Shown in pieces: positions 7,935-18,668 of a stretch of DNA of 32,031 bases. The DNA lies in NCBI RefSeq assembly GCF_003937825.1, contig NZ_RSFW01000031.1, forward strand, positions 1-32,031, given 5' to 3'. Origin of the DNA: Mesobacillus subterraneus. Its GTDB lineage: Bacteria > Bacillota > Bacilli > Bacillales > Cytobacillaceae. The position numbers were made by a program, and so were the translations under genes. Numbering within the stretch: position 1 is the first letter of the stretch; the number at the start of each line of letters is the position of its first letter. The notes below the pieces were generated by a model. That model saw only the letters and a list, made by a program, of their open reading frames with translations. It ran no database searches and was not told where the DNA came from.

Positions 7935-8654
7935 ATGGAAGAGCAGGCACTGTTGTACGAAGGAAAAGCGAAACGGATTTATGCAACGGATGACGAGAAG
8001 GTTGTAAGGGTGGAATACAAGGATTCGGCGACAGCATACAACGGCGAGAAAAAGGCGGAGATCGTCGGCAAGGGCAGATTGAATAACGAGATTACGAGTT
8101 TACTATTCTTGAAGCTGAAAGAATCGGGCATCCAATCGCATTTTATCGAAAAAATTTCCGGAAATGAGCAGCTGGTGAAGCGGGTTGACATCATTCCGCT
8201 TGAGGTGGTTGTAAGGAACTTCGCTGCCGGCAGTTTTTCGAAGCGGCTTGGGGTGGAGGAAGGCAAAAAGCTTTCCAGGTCGATCGTCGAATTTTACCTG
8301 AAGGATGATTCGCTTGGCGATCCGCTGATTACCGATGACCATGTCGATGTGTTGAAACTTGCAACAGCTGATGAGGTGGCAGAACTGAAGGAAGCGGCTT
8401 TGAAAATCAATGAAGTGCTTGGCGGGTTTTTCGAGGAGATTGGCGTTAGGCTGATCGACTTCAAGCTTGAGTTCGGCAAGGATGCGGATGGCAAAATCCT
8501 GCTGGCGGATGAGATTTCGCCTGACACTTGCAGGCTCTGGGATATGGAGACGCAGCAGAAGCTTGATAAGGATGTATTCCGCCGTGATTTAGGGAATCTG
8601 ACAGATGCTTACGAAACCATTTTAACGAGATTGGGAGGACAATTGCATGTATAA
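7935..8654 (+). CDS. purC: SAICAR synthetase PurC
   Basis: Joins CAIR and aspartate with ATP to give SAICAR. The 239-residue protein has the family landmarks [15 protein letters not shown] near the start, [17 protein letters not shown] in the middle and [29 protein letters not shown] in the active site. The ATG has GGGGGCG upstream. It begins the second dense block of the operon and overlaps purS by 8 bp. Length and motifs are ordinary. Confidence 0.97.
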   Translation: MEEQALLYEGKAKRIYATDDEKVVRVEYKDSATAYNGEKKAEIVGKGRLNNEITSLLFLKLKESGIQSHFIEKISGNEQLVKRVDIIPLEVVVRNFAAGSFSKRLGVEEGKKLSRSIVEFYLKDDSLGDPLITDDHVDVLKLATADEVAELKEAALKINEVLGGFFEEIGVRLIDFKLEFGKDADGKILLADEISPDTCRLWDMETQQKLDKDVFRRDLGNLTDAYETILTRLGGQLHV

Positions 8655-8901
8655 AGTAAAGGTGTATGTGACGTTAAGGGAAAGTGTTTTGGATCCGCAG
8701 GGGACAGCAGTGAAAAACTCTCTTGCAACACACGGTTATGAAGGCATCCAGGATGTCCGTATCGGAAAATATATGGAGCTGACTTTGGATGAAACTGTGA
8801 AGGATGTAGACGCTGCCGTAAAGGAAATGTGTGAGCGCCTGCTGGCGAATCCGGTCATCGAGGATTACAGGTATGAAGTCGAGGAGGTTGTTGCACAGTG
8901 A
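8647..8901 (+). CDS. purS: FGAM synthase subunit PurS
   Basis: Small subunit of the three-part formylglycinamidine ribonucleotide synthase of Gram-positive bacteria; it links the glutaminase PurQ to the synthase PurL. At 84 residues it has the usual length. [21 protein letters not shown] at the N-terminus and [14 protein letters not shown] at the C-terminus are characteristic. GGGAGGA lies 7 nt before the ATG. It overlaps purC by 8 bp and purQ by 4 bp, consistent with coupled, matched synthesis of the subunits. Confidence 0.96.
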   Translation: MYKVKVYVTLRESVLDPQGTAVKNSLATHGYEGIQDVRIGKYMELTLDETVKDVDAAVKEMCERLLANPVIEDYRYEVEEVVAQ

Positions 8902-9584
8902 AATTTGCGGTGATTGTATTTCCAGGTTCAAACTGTGACCTTGACATGTACCACGCGGTAAAAGATGAGCTTGGTGAAGAGGCGGAATATGTCTGGCATG
9001 ATGCTGAAAGTCTGGAAGACTATGATGCTGTACTGCTGCCTGGCGGATTTTCATATGGAGATTACCTGCGCTCTGGCGCAATTGCGCAGTTCAGCAATGT
9101 CATGAAGGAAGTCGTCAAGGCGGCTGAAGCTGGCAAGCCGGTGCTGGGCGTCTGCAATGGATTCCAGATCCTGCTTGAGGCTGGTCTCCTCCCAGGGGCA
9201 ATGCGCCGCAATGACAGCCTGAAGTTCATCTGCAAACAGGTCGAGCTGAAGGTGGAAAACAACGAAACGATGTTCACGGCTGGCTATGAAAAAGGCGAGG
9301 TGATCACGATTCCGGTTGCGCACGGGGAAGGCAACTATTATTGTGACGAAGCGACACTGGCCGCTCTTAAGGCAAATAATCAGATTGTGTTCACATACGA
9401 AGGCGAGAATCCGAACGGAAGCCTTGAAGATATTGCGGGAATCATCAACGAACGCGGGAACGTGCTCGGCATGATGCCGCATCCTGAGCGTGCGGTCGAT
9501 GAGCTGCTTGGCGGCGCAGACGGCTTGAAGCTTTTCAAATCAATCGTCAAACAATGGAGGGAAGCAAATGCGGTTAATGCTTGA
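8898..9584 (+). CDS. purQ: FGAM synthase glutaminase subunit PurQ
   Basis: Class I glutamine amidotransferase that supplies ammonia to PurL. The 228-residue protein carries the nucleophile C86 in LGVCNGFQ, and H195 and E197 in MPHPERA complete the triad. The start is GTG (8898), overlapping the purS stop (GTGA), with GAGGAGG 10 nt upstream. It overlaps purL by 17 bp, so the PurSQL complex is made from one coupled block. Confidence 0.97.
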   Translation: MKFAVIVFPGSNCDLDMYHAVKDELGEEAEYVWHDAESLEDYDAVLLPGGFSYGDYLRSGAIAQFSNVMKEVVKAAEAGKPVLGVCNGFQILLEAGLLPGAMRRNDSLKFICKQVELKVENNETMFTAGYEKGEVITIPVAHGEGNYYCDEATLAALKANNQIVFTYEGENPNGSLEDIAGIINERGNVLGMMPHPERAVDELLGGADGLKLFKSIVKQWREANAVNA

Positions 9585-11784
9585 ACCAAGTCCAGAGCAA
9601 ATTAAAGAGGAAAAGATTTATCGGGAAATGGGACTGTCAGACAGCGAGTTTGCTTCTGCCGAAAAAATTCTTGGCTGTGTTCCGAACTACACGGAAACGG
9701 GATTGTTTTCCGTCATGTGGTCAGAGCACTGCAGCTACAAGAACTCCAAGCCTGTACTGAAAAAGTTTCCTGTCACCGGGGAGCGGGTACTACAGGGTCC
9801 TGGCGAAGGAGCGGGAATTGTCGATATCGGTGATGGCCAGGCGGTTGTTTTCAAGATCGAGAGCCATAATCACCCTTCAGCGATCGAGCCTTACCAGGGC
9901 GCGGCTACGGGTGTCGGCGGCATCATCCGCGACGTTTTTTCGATGGGAGCAAGGCCAATTGCGCTTTTGAATTCCCTCCGTTTCGGCGAGCTTGAGTCCC
10001 CTCGCGTGAAGTATTTGTTTGAACAGGTTGTTGCCGGAATCGCGGGCTACGGGAACTGCATCGGCATTCCGACAGTTGGCGGCGAGGTTCAGTTCGATGC
10101 TGCCTATGAGGGCAACCCGCTTGTCAATGCGATGTGTGTTGGACTGATCAACCACGAGGACATCAAGAAGGGCCAGGCGCATGGCGTGGGCAATACGGTC
10201 ATGTACGTTGGCGCGAAGACGGGCCGCGATGGCATCCACGGTGCGACCTTTGCATCCGAGGAATTGAACGAGGCATCTGAGGAGAAGCGTCCAGCCGTTC
10301 AGGTCGGCGATCCGTTCATGGAAAAATTGCTTTTGGAGGCGTGTTTGGAGCTTGTGAAAAATGACGCGCTTGTCGGCATTCAGGACATGGGCGCAGCCGG
10401 TTTGACAAGTTCATCCGCTGAAATGGCGAGCAAGGCTGGATCCGGTATCGAAATGAACCTTGATCTTGTGCCGCAGCGTGAAACAGGCATGACAGCGTAT
10501 GAAATGATGCTTTCCGAGTCACAGGAACGCATGCTGATTGTCGTCGAAAAAGGTCGTGAACAGGAAATCATCGATCTTTTCTCAAAATATGAACTTGAAG
10601 CCGTTGCAATCGGCAAAGTAACAGATGACAAGATGCTTCGTCTTTTACATAAAGGGGAAGTGGTTGCGGAGGTTCCGGCAGATGCGCTCGCTGAGGAAGC
10701 ACCTGTCTACTACAAACCTTCTAGCGAACCAGCGTATTACCGTGAATTCCAGGCAATGGACAATGATATTCCTAATATTGAAAACTATGAAGCTGCTTTA
10801 TTGGATTTGCTGCAGCAGCCAACGATTGCGAGCAAAGAGTGGGTGTTTGACCAGTATGACCATATGGTGCGTACGAGCACGGTTGTTTCACCTGGATCGG
10901 ACGCTGCGGTTGTGCGGATTCGCGGCACGGAAAAAGGCCTGGCGATGACGACGGACTGCAACTCCCGCTATATCTACCTTGACCCAGTAACGGGCGGCAA
11001 GATTGCTGTTGCCGAGGCGGCGCGCAACATCGTCTGCTCTGGCGGAGAGCCTTTGGCAATCACTGACTGCCTGAACTTCGGGAATCCGGAAAAGCCCGAG
11101 ATTTTCTGGCAGTTTGAAAAAGCGGTCGATGGCATGAGTGAAGCGTGCCGGACGCTGAGCACGCCAGTCATTGGCGGAAACGTCAGCCTCTACAACGAAA
11201 CGAATGGTACCGCAGTATATCCGACGCCGGTTGTCGGCATGGTCGGACTGGTTGAGAACTTGAAGCACGTCACGACGCAGCATTTCAAGAATGCGGGCGA
11301 TCTTATATATCTGCTTGGTGAAACGAAGGATGAGTTCGGCGGAAGCGAGCTGCAGAAGCTTGTGCATGGACGTTTTTTTGGCAAAGCACCAGAGTTGGAT
11401 CTTGAAGTGGAAGCCAGCTATCAGGCACAGGTTTTATCAGTGATCAAGAATGGTTTAGTATCGTCTGCCCATGATGTAGCCGAGGGCGGTGTGGCAGTTG
11501 CGCTGGCGGAGTCGGTCATCGGCAGCAAGGGGCTTGGGACTGATGTAACGCTCTCAGGCAATGTTGTCTCAGCGTTGTTCAGCGAATCGCAATCCCGCTT
11601 TATTTTATCGGTAAAACCAGAGCACCAGATTGAGTTTGAGAGTTTAACAGATGCAGTGCTGATCGGCAAGGTTGTTGAAGCACCTGTGTTGAAAATAGAT
11701 GTGAACGGCACGAATGTGATCAACCACGATGTGGAAGGGCTGAAGAAGGCCTGGAAAGGAGCCATCCCATGCTTGCTGAACTAA
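9568..11784 (+). CDS. purL: FGAM synthase large subunit PurL
   Basis: The ATP-dependent synthase that turns FGAR into FGAM, working with PurS and PurQ. It is the short, 738-residue form that lacks a fused glutaminase. Recognised parts are [22 protein letters not shown] near the start, then [42 protein letters not shown] and [17 protein letters not shown], with a second AIRS-like half from about residue 400 ([22 protein letters not shown]). GGAGGGA precedes the ATG. It overlaps purF by 16 bp. Confidence 0.97.
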   Translation: MRLMLEPSPEQIKEEKIYREMGLSDSEFASAEKILGCVPNYTETGLFSVMWSEHCSYKNSKPVLKKFPVTGERVLQGPGEGAGIVDIGDGQAVVFKIESHNHPSAIEPYQGAATGVGGIIRDVFSMGARPIALLNSLRFGELESPRVKYLFEQVVAGIAGYGNCIGIPTVGGEVQFDAAYEGNPLVNAMCVGLINHEDIKKGQAHGVGNTVMYVGAKTGRDGIHGATFASEELNEASEEKRPAVQVGDPFMEKLLLEACLELVKNDALVGIQDMGAAGLTSSSAEMASKAGSGIEMNLDLVPQRETGMTAYEMMLSESQERMLIVVEKGREQEIIDLFSKYELEAVAIGKVTDDKMLRLLHKGEVVAEVPADALAEEAPVYYKPSSEPAYYREFQAMDNDIPNIENYEAALLDLLQQPTIASKEWVFDQYDHMVRTSTVVSPGSDAAVVRIRGTEKGLAMTTDCNSRYIYLDPVTGGKIAVAEAARNIVCSGGEPLAITDCLNFGNPEKPEIFWQFEKAVDGMSEACRTLSTPVIGGNVSLYNETNGTAVYPTPVVGMVGLVENLKHVTTQHFKNAGDLIYLLGETKDEFGGSELQKLVHGRFFGKAPELDLEVEASYQAQVLSVIKNGLVSSAHDVAEGGVAVALAESVIGSKGLGTDVTLSGNVVSALFSESQSRFILSVKPEHQIEFESLTDAVLIGKVVEAPVLKIDVNGTNVINHDVEGLKKAWKGAIPCLLN

Positions 11785-13181
11785 AAGGCTTGAATGAGGA
11801 ATGCGGCGTATTTGGAATTTGGGGACACCCGGAGGCAGCGCAAATCACCTATTACGGGCTGCACAGTCTGCAGCACCGCGGCCAGGAAGGCACGGGCATT
11901 GTCGTAAGCGATGGGCTGCAGCTTAAAGCAAGAAAAGGCGAAGGCCTCGTGACAGAGATTTTTACGGCGGATGCAATGGAAGACTTGCAGGGGATGGGTG
12001 CAATCGGCCATGTCCGCTATGCGACAGCGGGAGGCGGCGGCTACGAGAACGTCCAGCCGCTCCTGTTCCAATCGCAGAGCGGCGGCCTTGCCCTTGCACA
12101 CAATGGGAATCTCGTGAATGCAGATGCACTAAGGAACCAGCTTGAAGCACAGGGCAGCATTTTCCAGACCAGTTCGGACACTGAAGTGCTTGCGCATTTG
12201 ATCAAGCGCGGAGGCTTCAGCCAGCTGAAGGATCGCGTGAAAAATGCCCTGCCGATGCTGAAAGGTGCCTACGCGTTTTTGATCATGACGGAAACAGAAA
12301 TGATGGTCGCGCTCGACCCTCATGGATTGCGTCCATTGTCATTGGGACGCCTTGGCGAAGCGTATGTGGTCGCGTCTGAGACGTGTGCGTTTGATATCGT
12401 CGGCGCGGAGTTCGTCAGGGACATCCTTCCTGGGGAATTGCTTGTTATTGATGCAGATGGCCTGCACTCTGAGATGTATTCAATGACTTCCACTACTGCG
12501 ATTTGTACGATGGAATATATTTATTTTTCAAGACCTGACAGCAACATCCACGGCATCAACGTTCATACAGCCCGTAAAAACCTCGGGAAGCAGCTGGCGA
12601 AGGAAGTGCCGATCGAGGCGGATGTCGTCACTGGTGTACCGGATTCAAGTATTTCGGCGGCGATTGGATTTGCCGAAGAGTCAGGCATCCCGTATGAAAT
12701 GGGCCTGATCAAGAACCGTTATGTCGGCCGTACATTCATCCAGCCATCGCAGTCCTTGAGGGAACAGGGGGTTAAAATGAAGCTGTCGCCTGTCCGCGGT
12801 GTTGTTGAAGGCAAGCGCGTAATCATGGTCGACGATTCAATCGTGCGCGGGACGACAAGCCGCCGGATCGTGAATATGCTTAAGGAAGCGGGTGCGACCG
12901 AGGTCCACGTCGTCATTAGCTCACCGCCGATCCAGAATCCATGCTTCTATGGTATCGATACCTCTACTCGCGAAGAACTGATTGCATCGGAACACTCTGT
13001 TGAACAAATCCGTGAATTGATTGGTGCTGATACACTGACGTTTTTGAGCGTGGAGGGCATGCTCGAGGCAATCGGCCGTCAAGATGGCGGCGAAACGCGA
13101 GGCCAATGTCTCGCGTGCTTTACCGGTAAGTACCCGACGGAAATCTACCCGCAGGCCGTGCCGGCCGGGCAGAAATGCTAA
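11769..13181 (+). CDS. purF: Glutamine PRPP amidotransferase PurF
   Basis: Catalyses the committed first step, PRPP plus glutamine to phosphoribosylamine. The 470-residue precursor begins [11 protein letters not shown] followed by C12, so an 11-residue propeptide would be removed to expose the catalytic cysteine as in B. subtilis PurF. Cysteines for a [4Fe-4S] cluster are visible in [15 protein letters not shown] and GQCLAC. The PRPP site is [14 protein letters not shown]. It is therefore the Bacillus-type iron-sulfur enzyme, known in B. subtilis to be oxygen-sensitive and feedback-inhibited by nucleotides. It is followed by the unusual 264-bp spacer with a phased repeat array, whereas purF and purM are close together in B. 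subtilis. Confidence 0.97.
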   Translation: MLAELKGLNEECGVFGIWGHPEAAQITYYGLHSLQHRGQEGTGIVVSDGLQLKARKGEGLVTEIFTADAMEDLQGMGAIGHVRYATAGGGGYENVQPLLFQSQSGGLALAHNGNLVNADALRNQLEAQGSIFQTSSDTEVLAHLIKRGGFSQLKDRVKNALPMLKGAYAFLIMTETEMMVALDPHGLRPLSLGRLGEAYVVASETCAFDIVGAEFVRDILPGELLVIDADGLHSEMYSMTSTTAICTMEYIYFSRPDSNIHGINVHTARKNLGKQLAKEVPIEADVVTGVPDSSISAAIGFAEESGIPYEMGLIKNRYVGRTFIQPSQSLREQGVKMKLSPVRGVVEGKRVIMVDDSIVRGTTSRRIVNMLKEAGATEVHVVISSPPIQNPCFYGIDTSTREELIASEHSVEQIRELIGADTLTFLSVEGMLEAIGRQDGGETRGQCLACFTGKYPTEIYPQAVPAGQKC

Positions 13182-13211
13182 TCAAGTTGGGTTTCCAGTA
13201 ATAGGGAGAAG

Positions 13212-13337
13212 ACGCAATTCCGCTGAATGATTACGCAATTAAGTTGTCTGATTACGCAATTAAGTTGGTTTTCTGTGCAATTCCATCGTTTGATTACGCA
13301 ATTCAATTAAGTTATTACGCAATTAATTATAGATAGA
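13212..13337. repeat. Phased tandem array A: six 21-bp units inside the pur operon
   Basis: The core ACGCAATT recurs at 13212, 13233, 13254, 13275 (as GTGCAATT), 13296 and 13317, exactly 21 bp apart each time. The extended unit is about TGATTACGCAATTAAGTTG; bases outside the core vary more. It fills much of the 264-bp gap between purF and purM. It is not a CRISPR (no spacer/repeat structure) and no clear gene runs through it. The remaining part, 13338-13437, shows only AT-rich sequence before the purM ribosome binding site. Confidence 0.9.
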
Positions 13338-13451
13338 CCCAAACTTCGAAAAAATTATGTTAACTGAACATGCATTATATACGGATTGAACTATTTCAGA
13401 CAGATTCACAGGTTTTAAAACAAGAAAACAGCCAAATCGGAGGTAGTGAAC

Positions 13452-14495
13452 ATGGCAAATGCGTATAAGCAGGCTGGTGTGGATATTGAGGCCGGGTACG
13501 AGGCGGTCGAACGGATCAAAAAGCATGTGAATCGGACGGTCCGGCCTGGGGTGATGGGGGCGCTGGGCGGATTCGGCGGAATGTTCGACCTTTCCAGTCT
13601 TGGCATGAAAGAACCTGTGCTCGTTTCAGGCACGGATGGTGTCGGTACGAAGCTGATGCTGGCTTTCATGATGGACCGTCATGATACAATCGGAATTGAC
13701 GCTGTCGCGATGTGCGTCAATGACATCGTTGTCCAGGGAGCGGAACCTTTGTATTTCCTCGACTATATCGCCTGCGGAAAGGCCGAGCCGGGAAAAATCG
13801 AAGCGATTGTCAAAGGAATCGCCGATGGCTGCGAACAGGCTGGCTGTGCGCTCGTCGGCGGTGAAACGGCGGAAATGCCAGGAATGTACTCGCCTGAAGA
13901 ATACGATTTGGCTGGTTTTGCGGTTGGTGCCTGTGAAAAGTCAGACATCATTACAGGACGGCAAATCAAAGAAGGCGATGTGCTCATCGGGCTTGCTTCA
14001 AGCGGCATCCACAGCAATGGCTACTCGCTTGTGCGCAAGGTGTTTTTCGAACAGGCCGGCTGGGAGCTTGACAGACATGTCGAGGAGTTCGGCTGCAAGC
14101 TTGGCGAAGAGCTGCTAAAGCCGACCCGCATTTATGTAAAATCAGTGCTAGCCGCACTGAAGCAATTCAACATCAAAGGCCTCGCCCACATCACGGGCGG
14201 CGGTTTTATCGAAAATATCCCGAGGATGCTTCCACAAGGACTTGGCGCCGAGATCGAGGAAGGCCGCTGGGAGATCCCGCAAGTGTTCAAAACATTAGAA
14301 TCCCTCGGCCAGCTTGGACGCCAGGACATGTACAATATTTTTAACATGGGCATTGGCATGGTTGCAGCCGTTGACGCGGAAAATGCTGATCAAGTTGTAA
14401 ATTTTTTCAACGAAAACGGTGAGCAGGCTGCTGTCATTGGCAGAGTGACCAACACAGAAGGAATCAAGGTCGAGACGGCTGGTGAGCAAGAATGA
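13452..14495 (+). CDS. purM: AIR synthetase PurM
   Basis: Closes the imidazole ring of FGAM to give AIR, using ATP. The 347-residue protein starts [19 protein letters not shown]; the ATG at 13452 is 8 nt after GGAGG (13439-13443), and a GTG at 13446 is the weaker alternative. Landmarks are [44 protein letters not shown] and [15 protein letters not shown]. It opens the last block of the operon after the array-bearing spacer, so its expression may differ from purF. It overlaps purN by 4 bp. Confidence 0.97.
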   Translation: MANAYKQAGVDIEAGYEAVERIKKHVNRTVRPGVMGALGGFGGMFDLSSLGMKEPVLVSGTDGVGTKLMLAFMMDRHDTIGIDAVAMCVNDIVVQGAEPLYFLDYIACGKAEPGKIEAIVKGIADGCEQAGCALVGGETAEMPGMYSPEEYDLAGFAVGACEKSDIITGRQIKEGDVLIGLASSGIHSNGYSLVRKVFFEQAGWELDRHVEEFGCKLGEELLKPTRIYVKSVLAALKQFNIKGLAHITGGGFIENIPRMLPQGLGAEIEEGRWEIPQVFKTLESLGQLGRQDMYNIFNMGIGMVAAVDAENADQVVNFFNENGEQAAVIGRVTNTEGIKVETAGEQE

Positions 14496-15094
14496 AGAAA
14501 ATAGCCGTTTTTGCATCAGGCAGCGGCAGCAATTTTCAGGCGATTGCCGTTGCGGCACAGGCGGGCACGCTGAATGTTGACATCAGCCTGCTCGTTTGTG
14601 ACAAGCCGGGCGCTTTTGCGGTAGACCGCGCCGAAATGCTCGGGATTGCGGCACTGGTCATCAGTCCGAAGAGCTATCCGTCCAAGGCTGCATATGAGGC
14701 GGAAATTTTACAAAAGCTAGCAGAGCTTGAGGTCGACATGGTTGTCCTGGCCGGCTATATGCGCCTGATCGGGCCGACATTGCTTCAAGCCTATGAAGGA
14801 AAAATCGTGAACATCCATCCGTCGCTATTGCCCGCTTTCCCTGGGAAGGATGCGATTGGCCAGGCGCTGGAGGCGGAAGTCGGGAAAACCGGGGTGACCA
14901 TTCACTACGTCGATGAGGGAATGGATACCGGGCCGATCATCGCAAGTGAGGCAGTGGAAATCGCGCCAGGCGAAACGAGAGAATCACTTCAGAAGAAAAT
15001 ACAGCGGATTGAACACAGCTTGTATCCAGAAGTTTTGGAAGAGCTGTTGAACGGAGAAGAGGAGGCAGTACAATGGGAAAAAAGCGTGCACTGA
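14492..15094 (+). CDS. purN: GAR transformylase PurN
   Basis: Transfers a formyl group from 10-formyl-tetrahydrofolate to GAR. The 200-residue protein has the N-terminal [12 protein letters not shown] phosphate-binding turn. The catalytic set is N107 and H109 ([14 protein letters not shown]) and D145 (EGMDTGPI), aligning with N106/H108/D144 of the E. coli enzyme. It starts inside the purM stop (ATGA) and overlaps purH by 22 bp, so translation is probably coupled on both sides. Confidence 0.96.
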   Translation: MKKIAVFASGSGSNFQAIAVAAQAGTLNVDISLLVCDKPGAFAVDRAEMLGIAALVISPKSYPSKAAYEAEILQKLAELEVDMVVLAGYMRLIGPTLLQAYEGKIVNIHPSLLPAFPGKDAIGQALEAEVGKTGVTIHYVDEGMDTGPIIASEAVEIAPGETRESLQKKIQRIEHSLYPEVLEELLNGEEEAVQWEKSVH

Positions 15095-16611
15095 TCAGTG
15101 TTTCGAATAAGGAAGGAATTGTCGAGTTAGCGAAGGAGCTTGTCGGGCTTGGATTTGAGATCGTCTCGACTGGCGGAACAAAGCAGGCGCTCAAGGATGG
15201 CGGCGTCCCTGTCATTGGAATCAGCGATGTGACCGGATTTTCGGAAATCCTTGAAGGGCGTGTAAAGACACTTCACCCTAAAATCCACGGCGGACTGCTT
15301 GCGAAATACGATGATCCTTCACATCAGGCGCAGCTGTCTGAAAACGAAATCGAAAAAATCGAGCTTGTCTGCGTGAATTTGTATCCTTTTAAAGAAACGA
15401 TTTCAAAGCCAGGTGTGACGCCTGAGGATGCGATTGAAAACATCGATATCGGCGGCCCGGCGATGCTGCGTGCATCAGCGAAGAACCATCAATACATAAC
15501 CGTGCTCGTCGACCCTGCCGATTATCCGCAGGTGATTGAAGAGTACAAAAATCAGAACGGTACCACTGTGGAAACCCGCCGCCGCCTTGCTGCGAAGGTA
15601 TTCCGCCATACAGCGGCGTACGATGCGCTGATTGCAGAATACATGACGAATCTTGCTGGTGAGGAACAGCCGGAAAAAATGACAGTGACATACGAGCTGA
15701 AGCAGAACCTGCGATACGGCGAAAATCCGCATCAGAAGGCCGCGTTCTACCAGAAGCCGCTTGGATCGGCATTTTCGGTAGCCGTTGCGGAACAGCTTCA
15801 TGGAAAAGAGCTTTCCTATAACAATATTAACGATGCCAACGCGTCATTGCAGATTGTCAAAGAATTCACCGAACCGGCAGCGGTTGCGGTCAAGCATATG
15901 AACCCTTGCGGAGTCGGCACAGGCAAGGACGTATTCGATGCGTTCGGTAAGGCGTTTGAAGCTGACCCGGTTTCGATTTTCGGCGGAATCATCGCCCTGA
16001 ATCGTGAAGTCGACGGCGAAACGGCGCGCAAGCTTTATGAGATTTTCCTTGAAATCATTATTGCGCCTTCTTTTAGCGAGGAAGCAATGGAAATCTTAAC
16101 CGCGAAGAAAAACCTGCGTTTGTTAAAGGTACCATTTAATGGTGCTGCTTCACAGGAGATTACTTTGTCTTCAATTGAAGGCGGATTGCTGATTCAGGAG
16201 CAGGATGCGTTTGGGTTTGAGGACGCAGAAATCTCGGTGCCGACGAAACGCGAACCGACAGAAGCCGAGTGGGAAGCATTAAAGCTTGGCTGGAAGGTCG
16301 TCAAGCATGTAAAATCGAACGCGATTGTCGTCGCAGACAAGGATATGACGCTGGGAATCGGTGCTGGGCAGATGAACCGGGTGGGCGCTGCTAAAATTGC
16401 GCTCGAGCAGGCAGGCAGAAAAGCGGATGGTGCGGCTCTTGCATCTGACGCCTTCTTCCCGATGGATGACACCGTTGAAGCTGCGGCAAAAGCGGGAATT
16501 ACCGCGATCATCCAGCCAGGCGGGTCTGTGAGAGATGCTGATTCCATTAAAAAAGCAGACGAATATGGCATTGCAATGGTGTTTACCGGCGTTAGACATT
16601 TTAAGCATTAA
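15073..16611 (+). CDS. purH: Bifunctional AICAR transformylase / IMP cyclohydrolase PurH
   Basis: Carries out the last two steps to IMP. The 512-residue protein joins an N-terminal IMP cyclohydrolase domain (about 1-195; [40 protein letters not shown]) to a C-terminal transformylase domain (about 200-512; [47 protein letters not shown]). GAGGAGG lies before the ATG, inside the purN coding end. The length equals that of the B. subtilis protein and nothing is missing. Confidence 0.97.
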   Translation: MGKKRALISVSNKEGIVELAKELVGLGFEIVSTGGTKQALKDGGVPVIGISDVTGFSEILEGRVKTLHPKIHGGLLAKYDDPSHQAQLSENEIEKIELVCVNLYPFKETISKPGVTPEDAIENIDIGGPAMLRASAKNHQYITVLVDPADYPQVIEEYKNQNGTTVETRRRLAAKVFRHTAAYDALIAEYMTNLAGEEQPEKMTVTYELKQNLRYGENPHQKAAFYQKPLGSAFSVAVAEQLHGKELSYNNINDANASLQIVKEFTEPAAVAVKHMNPCGVGTGKDVFDAFGKAFEADPVSIFGGIIALNREVDGETARKLYEIFLEIIIAPSFSEEAMEILTAKKNLRLLKVPFNGAASQEITLSSIEGGLLIQEQDAFGFEDAEISVPTKREPTEAEWEALKLGWKVVKHVKSNAIVVADKDMTLGIGAGQMNRVGAAKIALEQAGRKADGAALASDAFFPMDDTVEAAAKAGITAIIQPGGSVRDADSIKKADEYGIAMVFTGVRHFKH

Positions 16612-17998
<1,387 letters not shown>

Positions 17999-18018
17999 AG
18001 AATCATCTCCTTTTTGGC

Positions 18019-18049
18019 AAGCCCCCAGTGATGGGGGCTTTGCTTTTTT
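18019..18049 (+). terminator. Intrinsic terminator, probable end of the pur transcript
   Basis: AAGCCCCC (18019-18026) pairs with GGGGGCTT (18033-18040) around AGTGAT, followed by TGCTTTTTT. The U-tract is on the plus strand only, so it serves rightward transcripts. No other plus-strand terminator is seen after purD, so pur mRNA would run antisense through the whole small-protein gene before stopping here. Confidence 0.82.
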
Positions 18050-18059
18050 CTGATAAAAA

Positions 18060-18332
18060 TCATGTTGGGTTATAAGGAATCCAGCCTTCAGAATCCCCAT
18101 TCTCAGCGTTCCGCTCCTCCATCATGTCCTGGCCCTTTTCATAGGCCGCAGTCAGCGGGCAGTAGCGGACAATTCCTTCGCCAACCTTCATCGCACCCAA
18201 GAAGGCCATGAAGATGTAGGAATCCCTCCACGGCCGCTTCACCATTTTCGCCGTGGACCAGGCGAGGATCGTCAATCCAAATGTTATCCTCACAAGCGCA
18301 TTTAGTATACCGATATTTGGACGCACATTCAT
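18060..18332 (-). CDS. DUF2892 (YgaP-like) small membrane protein
   Basis: A 90-residue protein of the DUF2892 family, similar to the membrane part of YgaP. The family pattern is clear: RPNIGILNALVRITFGLTILAWST (first helix, about 9-28), RPWRDSYIFMAFLGAMKVGEGIVRYCPLTA (second helix, about 36-56, ending in the conserved RYCP). The C-terminal tail is hydrophilic. The ATG at 18332 follows AAAGGAG by 9 nt. No rhodanese domain is attached, unlike full YgaP. It is a likely transcription partner of the EYxxD gene. The role is unknown. Confidence 0.85.
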   Translation of the reverse strand: MNVRPNIGILNALVRITFGLTILAWSTAKMVKRPWRDSYIFMAFLGAMKVGEGIVRYCPLTAAYEKGQDMMEERNAENGDSEGWIPYNPT

Positions 18333-18460
18333 TCACGATCGCTCCTTTATCTTTTTTACAGTTATTTTGAAATTCTTTAATGCGTTAAACAGTGAAATAT
18401 GTTACGATAGTACAATAATGTAAGGGCTTTCTTTTTGGAAGGCTTTCAATTTAAACATAA

Positions 18461-18642
18461 GGTTCTGTTACATTCATGTTTTATTTACCACTCTGTTGAC
18501 TGAAGTGGAAGGCGCGTAGACTCCTGCGGGAGCAGCCGGCCAGGTGAGACCCCGCAGGAGCTTGCGACGAGGAGGCTCAGCGCCGGCCCCGCGGAAAGCG
18601 AAGCGCCTGGAACGAAAATCAACAGCATTTTTAACAGAGCCC
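18461..18642. repeat. Nested inverted-repeat element upstream of yerA (MITE/REP-like)
   Basis: An inner element is bounded by CTGTTGA (18493-18499) and TCAACAG (18619-18625). Further in are GGCGC and GCGCC arms, and CTCCTGCGGG pairing with CCCGCAGGAG. An outer inverted repeat, GGTTCTGTTA (18461-18470) and TAACAGAGCC (18633-18642), matches at 9 of 10 positions. It is markedly more GC-rich than its flanks. The inner motif, with CTCCTGCGGGAGCAG and GCGGAAAGCGAAGCGCCTGGA, is one I recall as highly repeated between genes in many Bacillaceae genomes. No transposase is encoded. It occupies the 5' region of yerA. Confidence 0.8.
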
Positions 18643-18668
18643 AAACATAGAGAAAAGGGGAACATGGT

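Noticed and set aside
13212-13337. Short coding repeat (21 bp is 7 codons)
   Set aside because: No open frame with a ribosome binding site spans the array, and the similar array at 21931-22050 has a 20-bp period that cannot keep frame.
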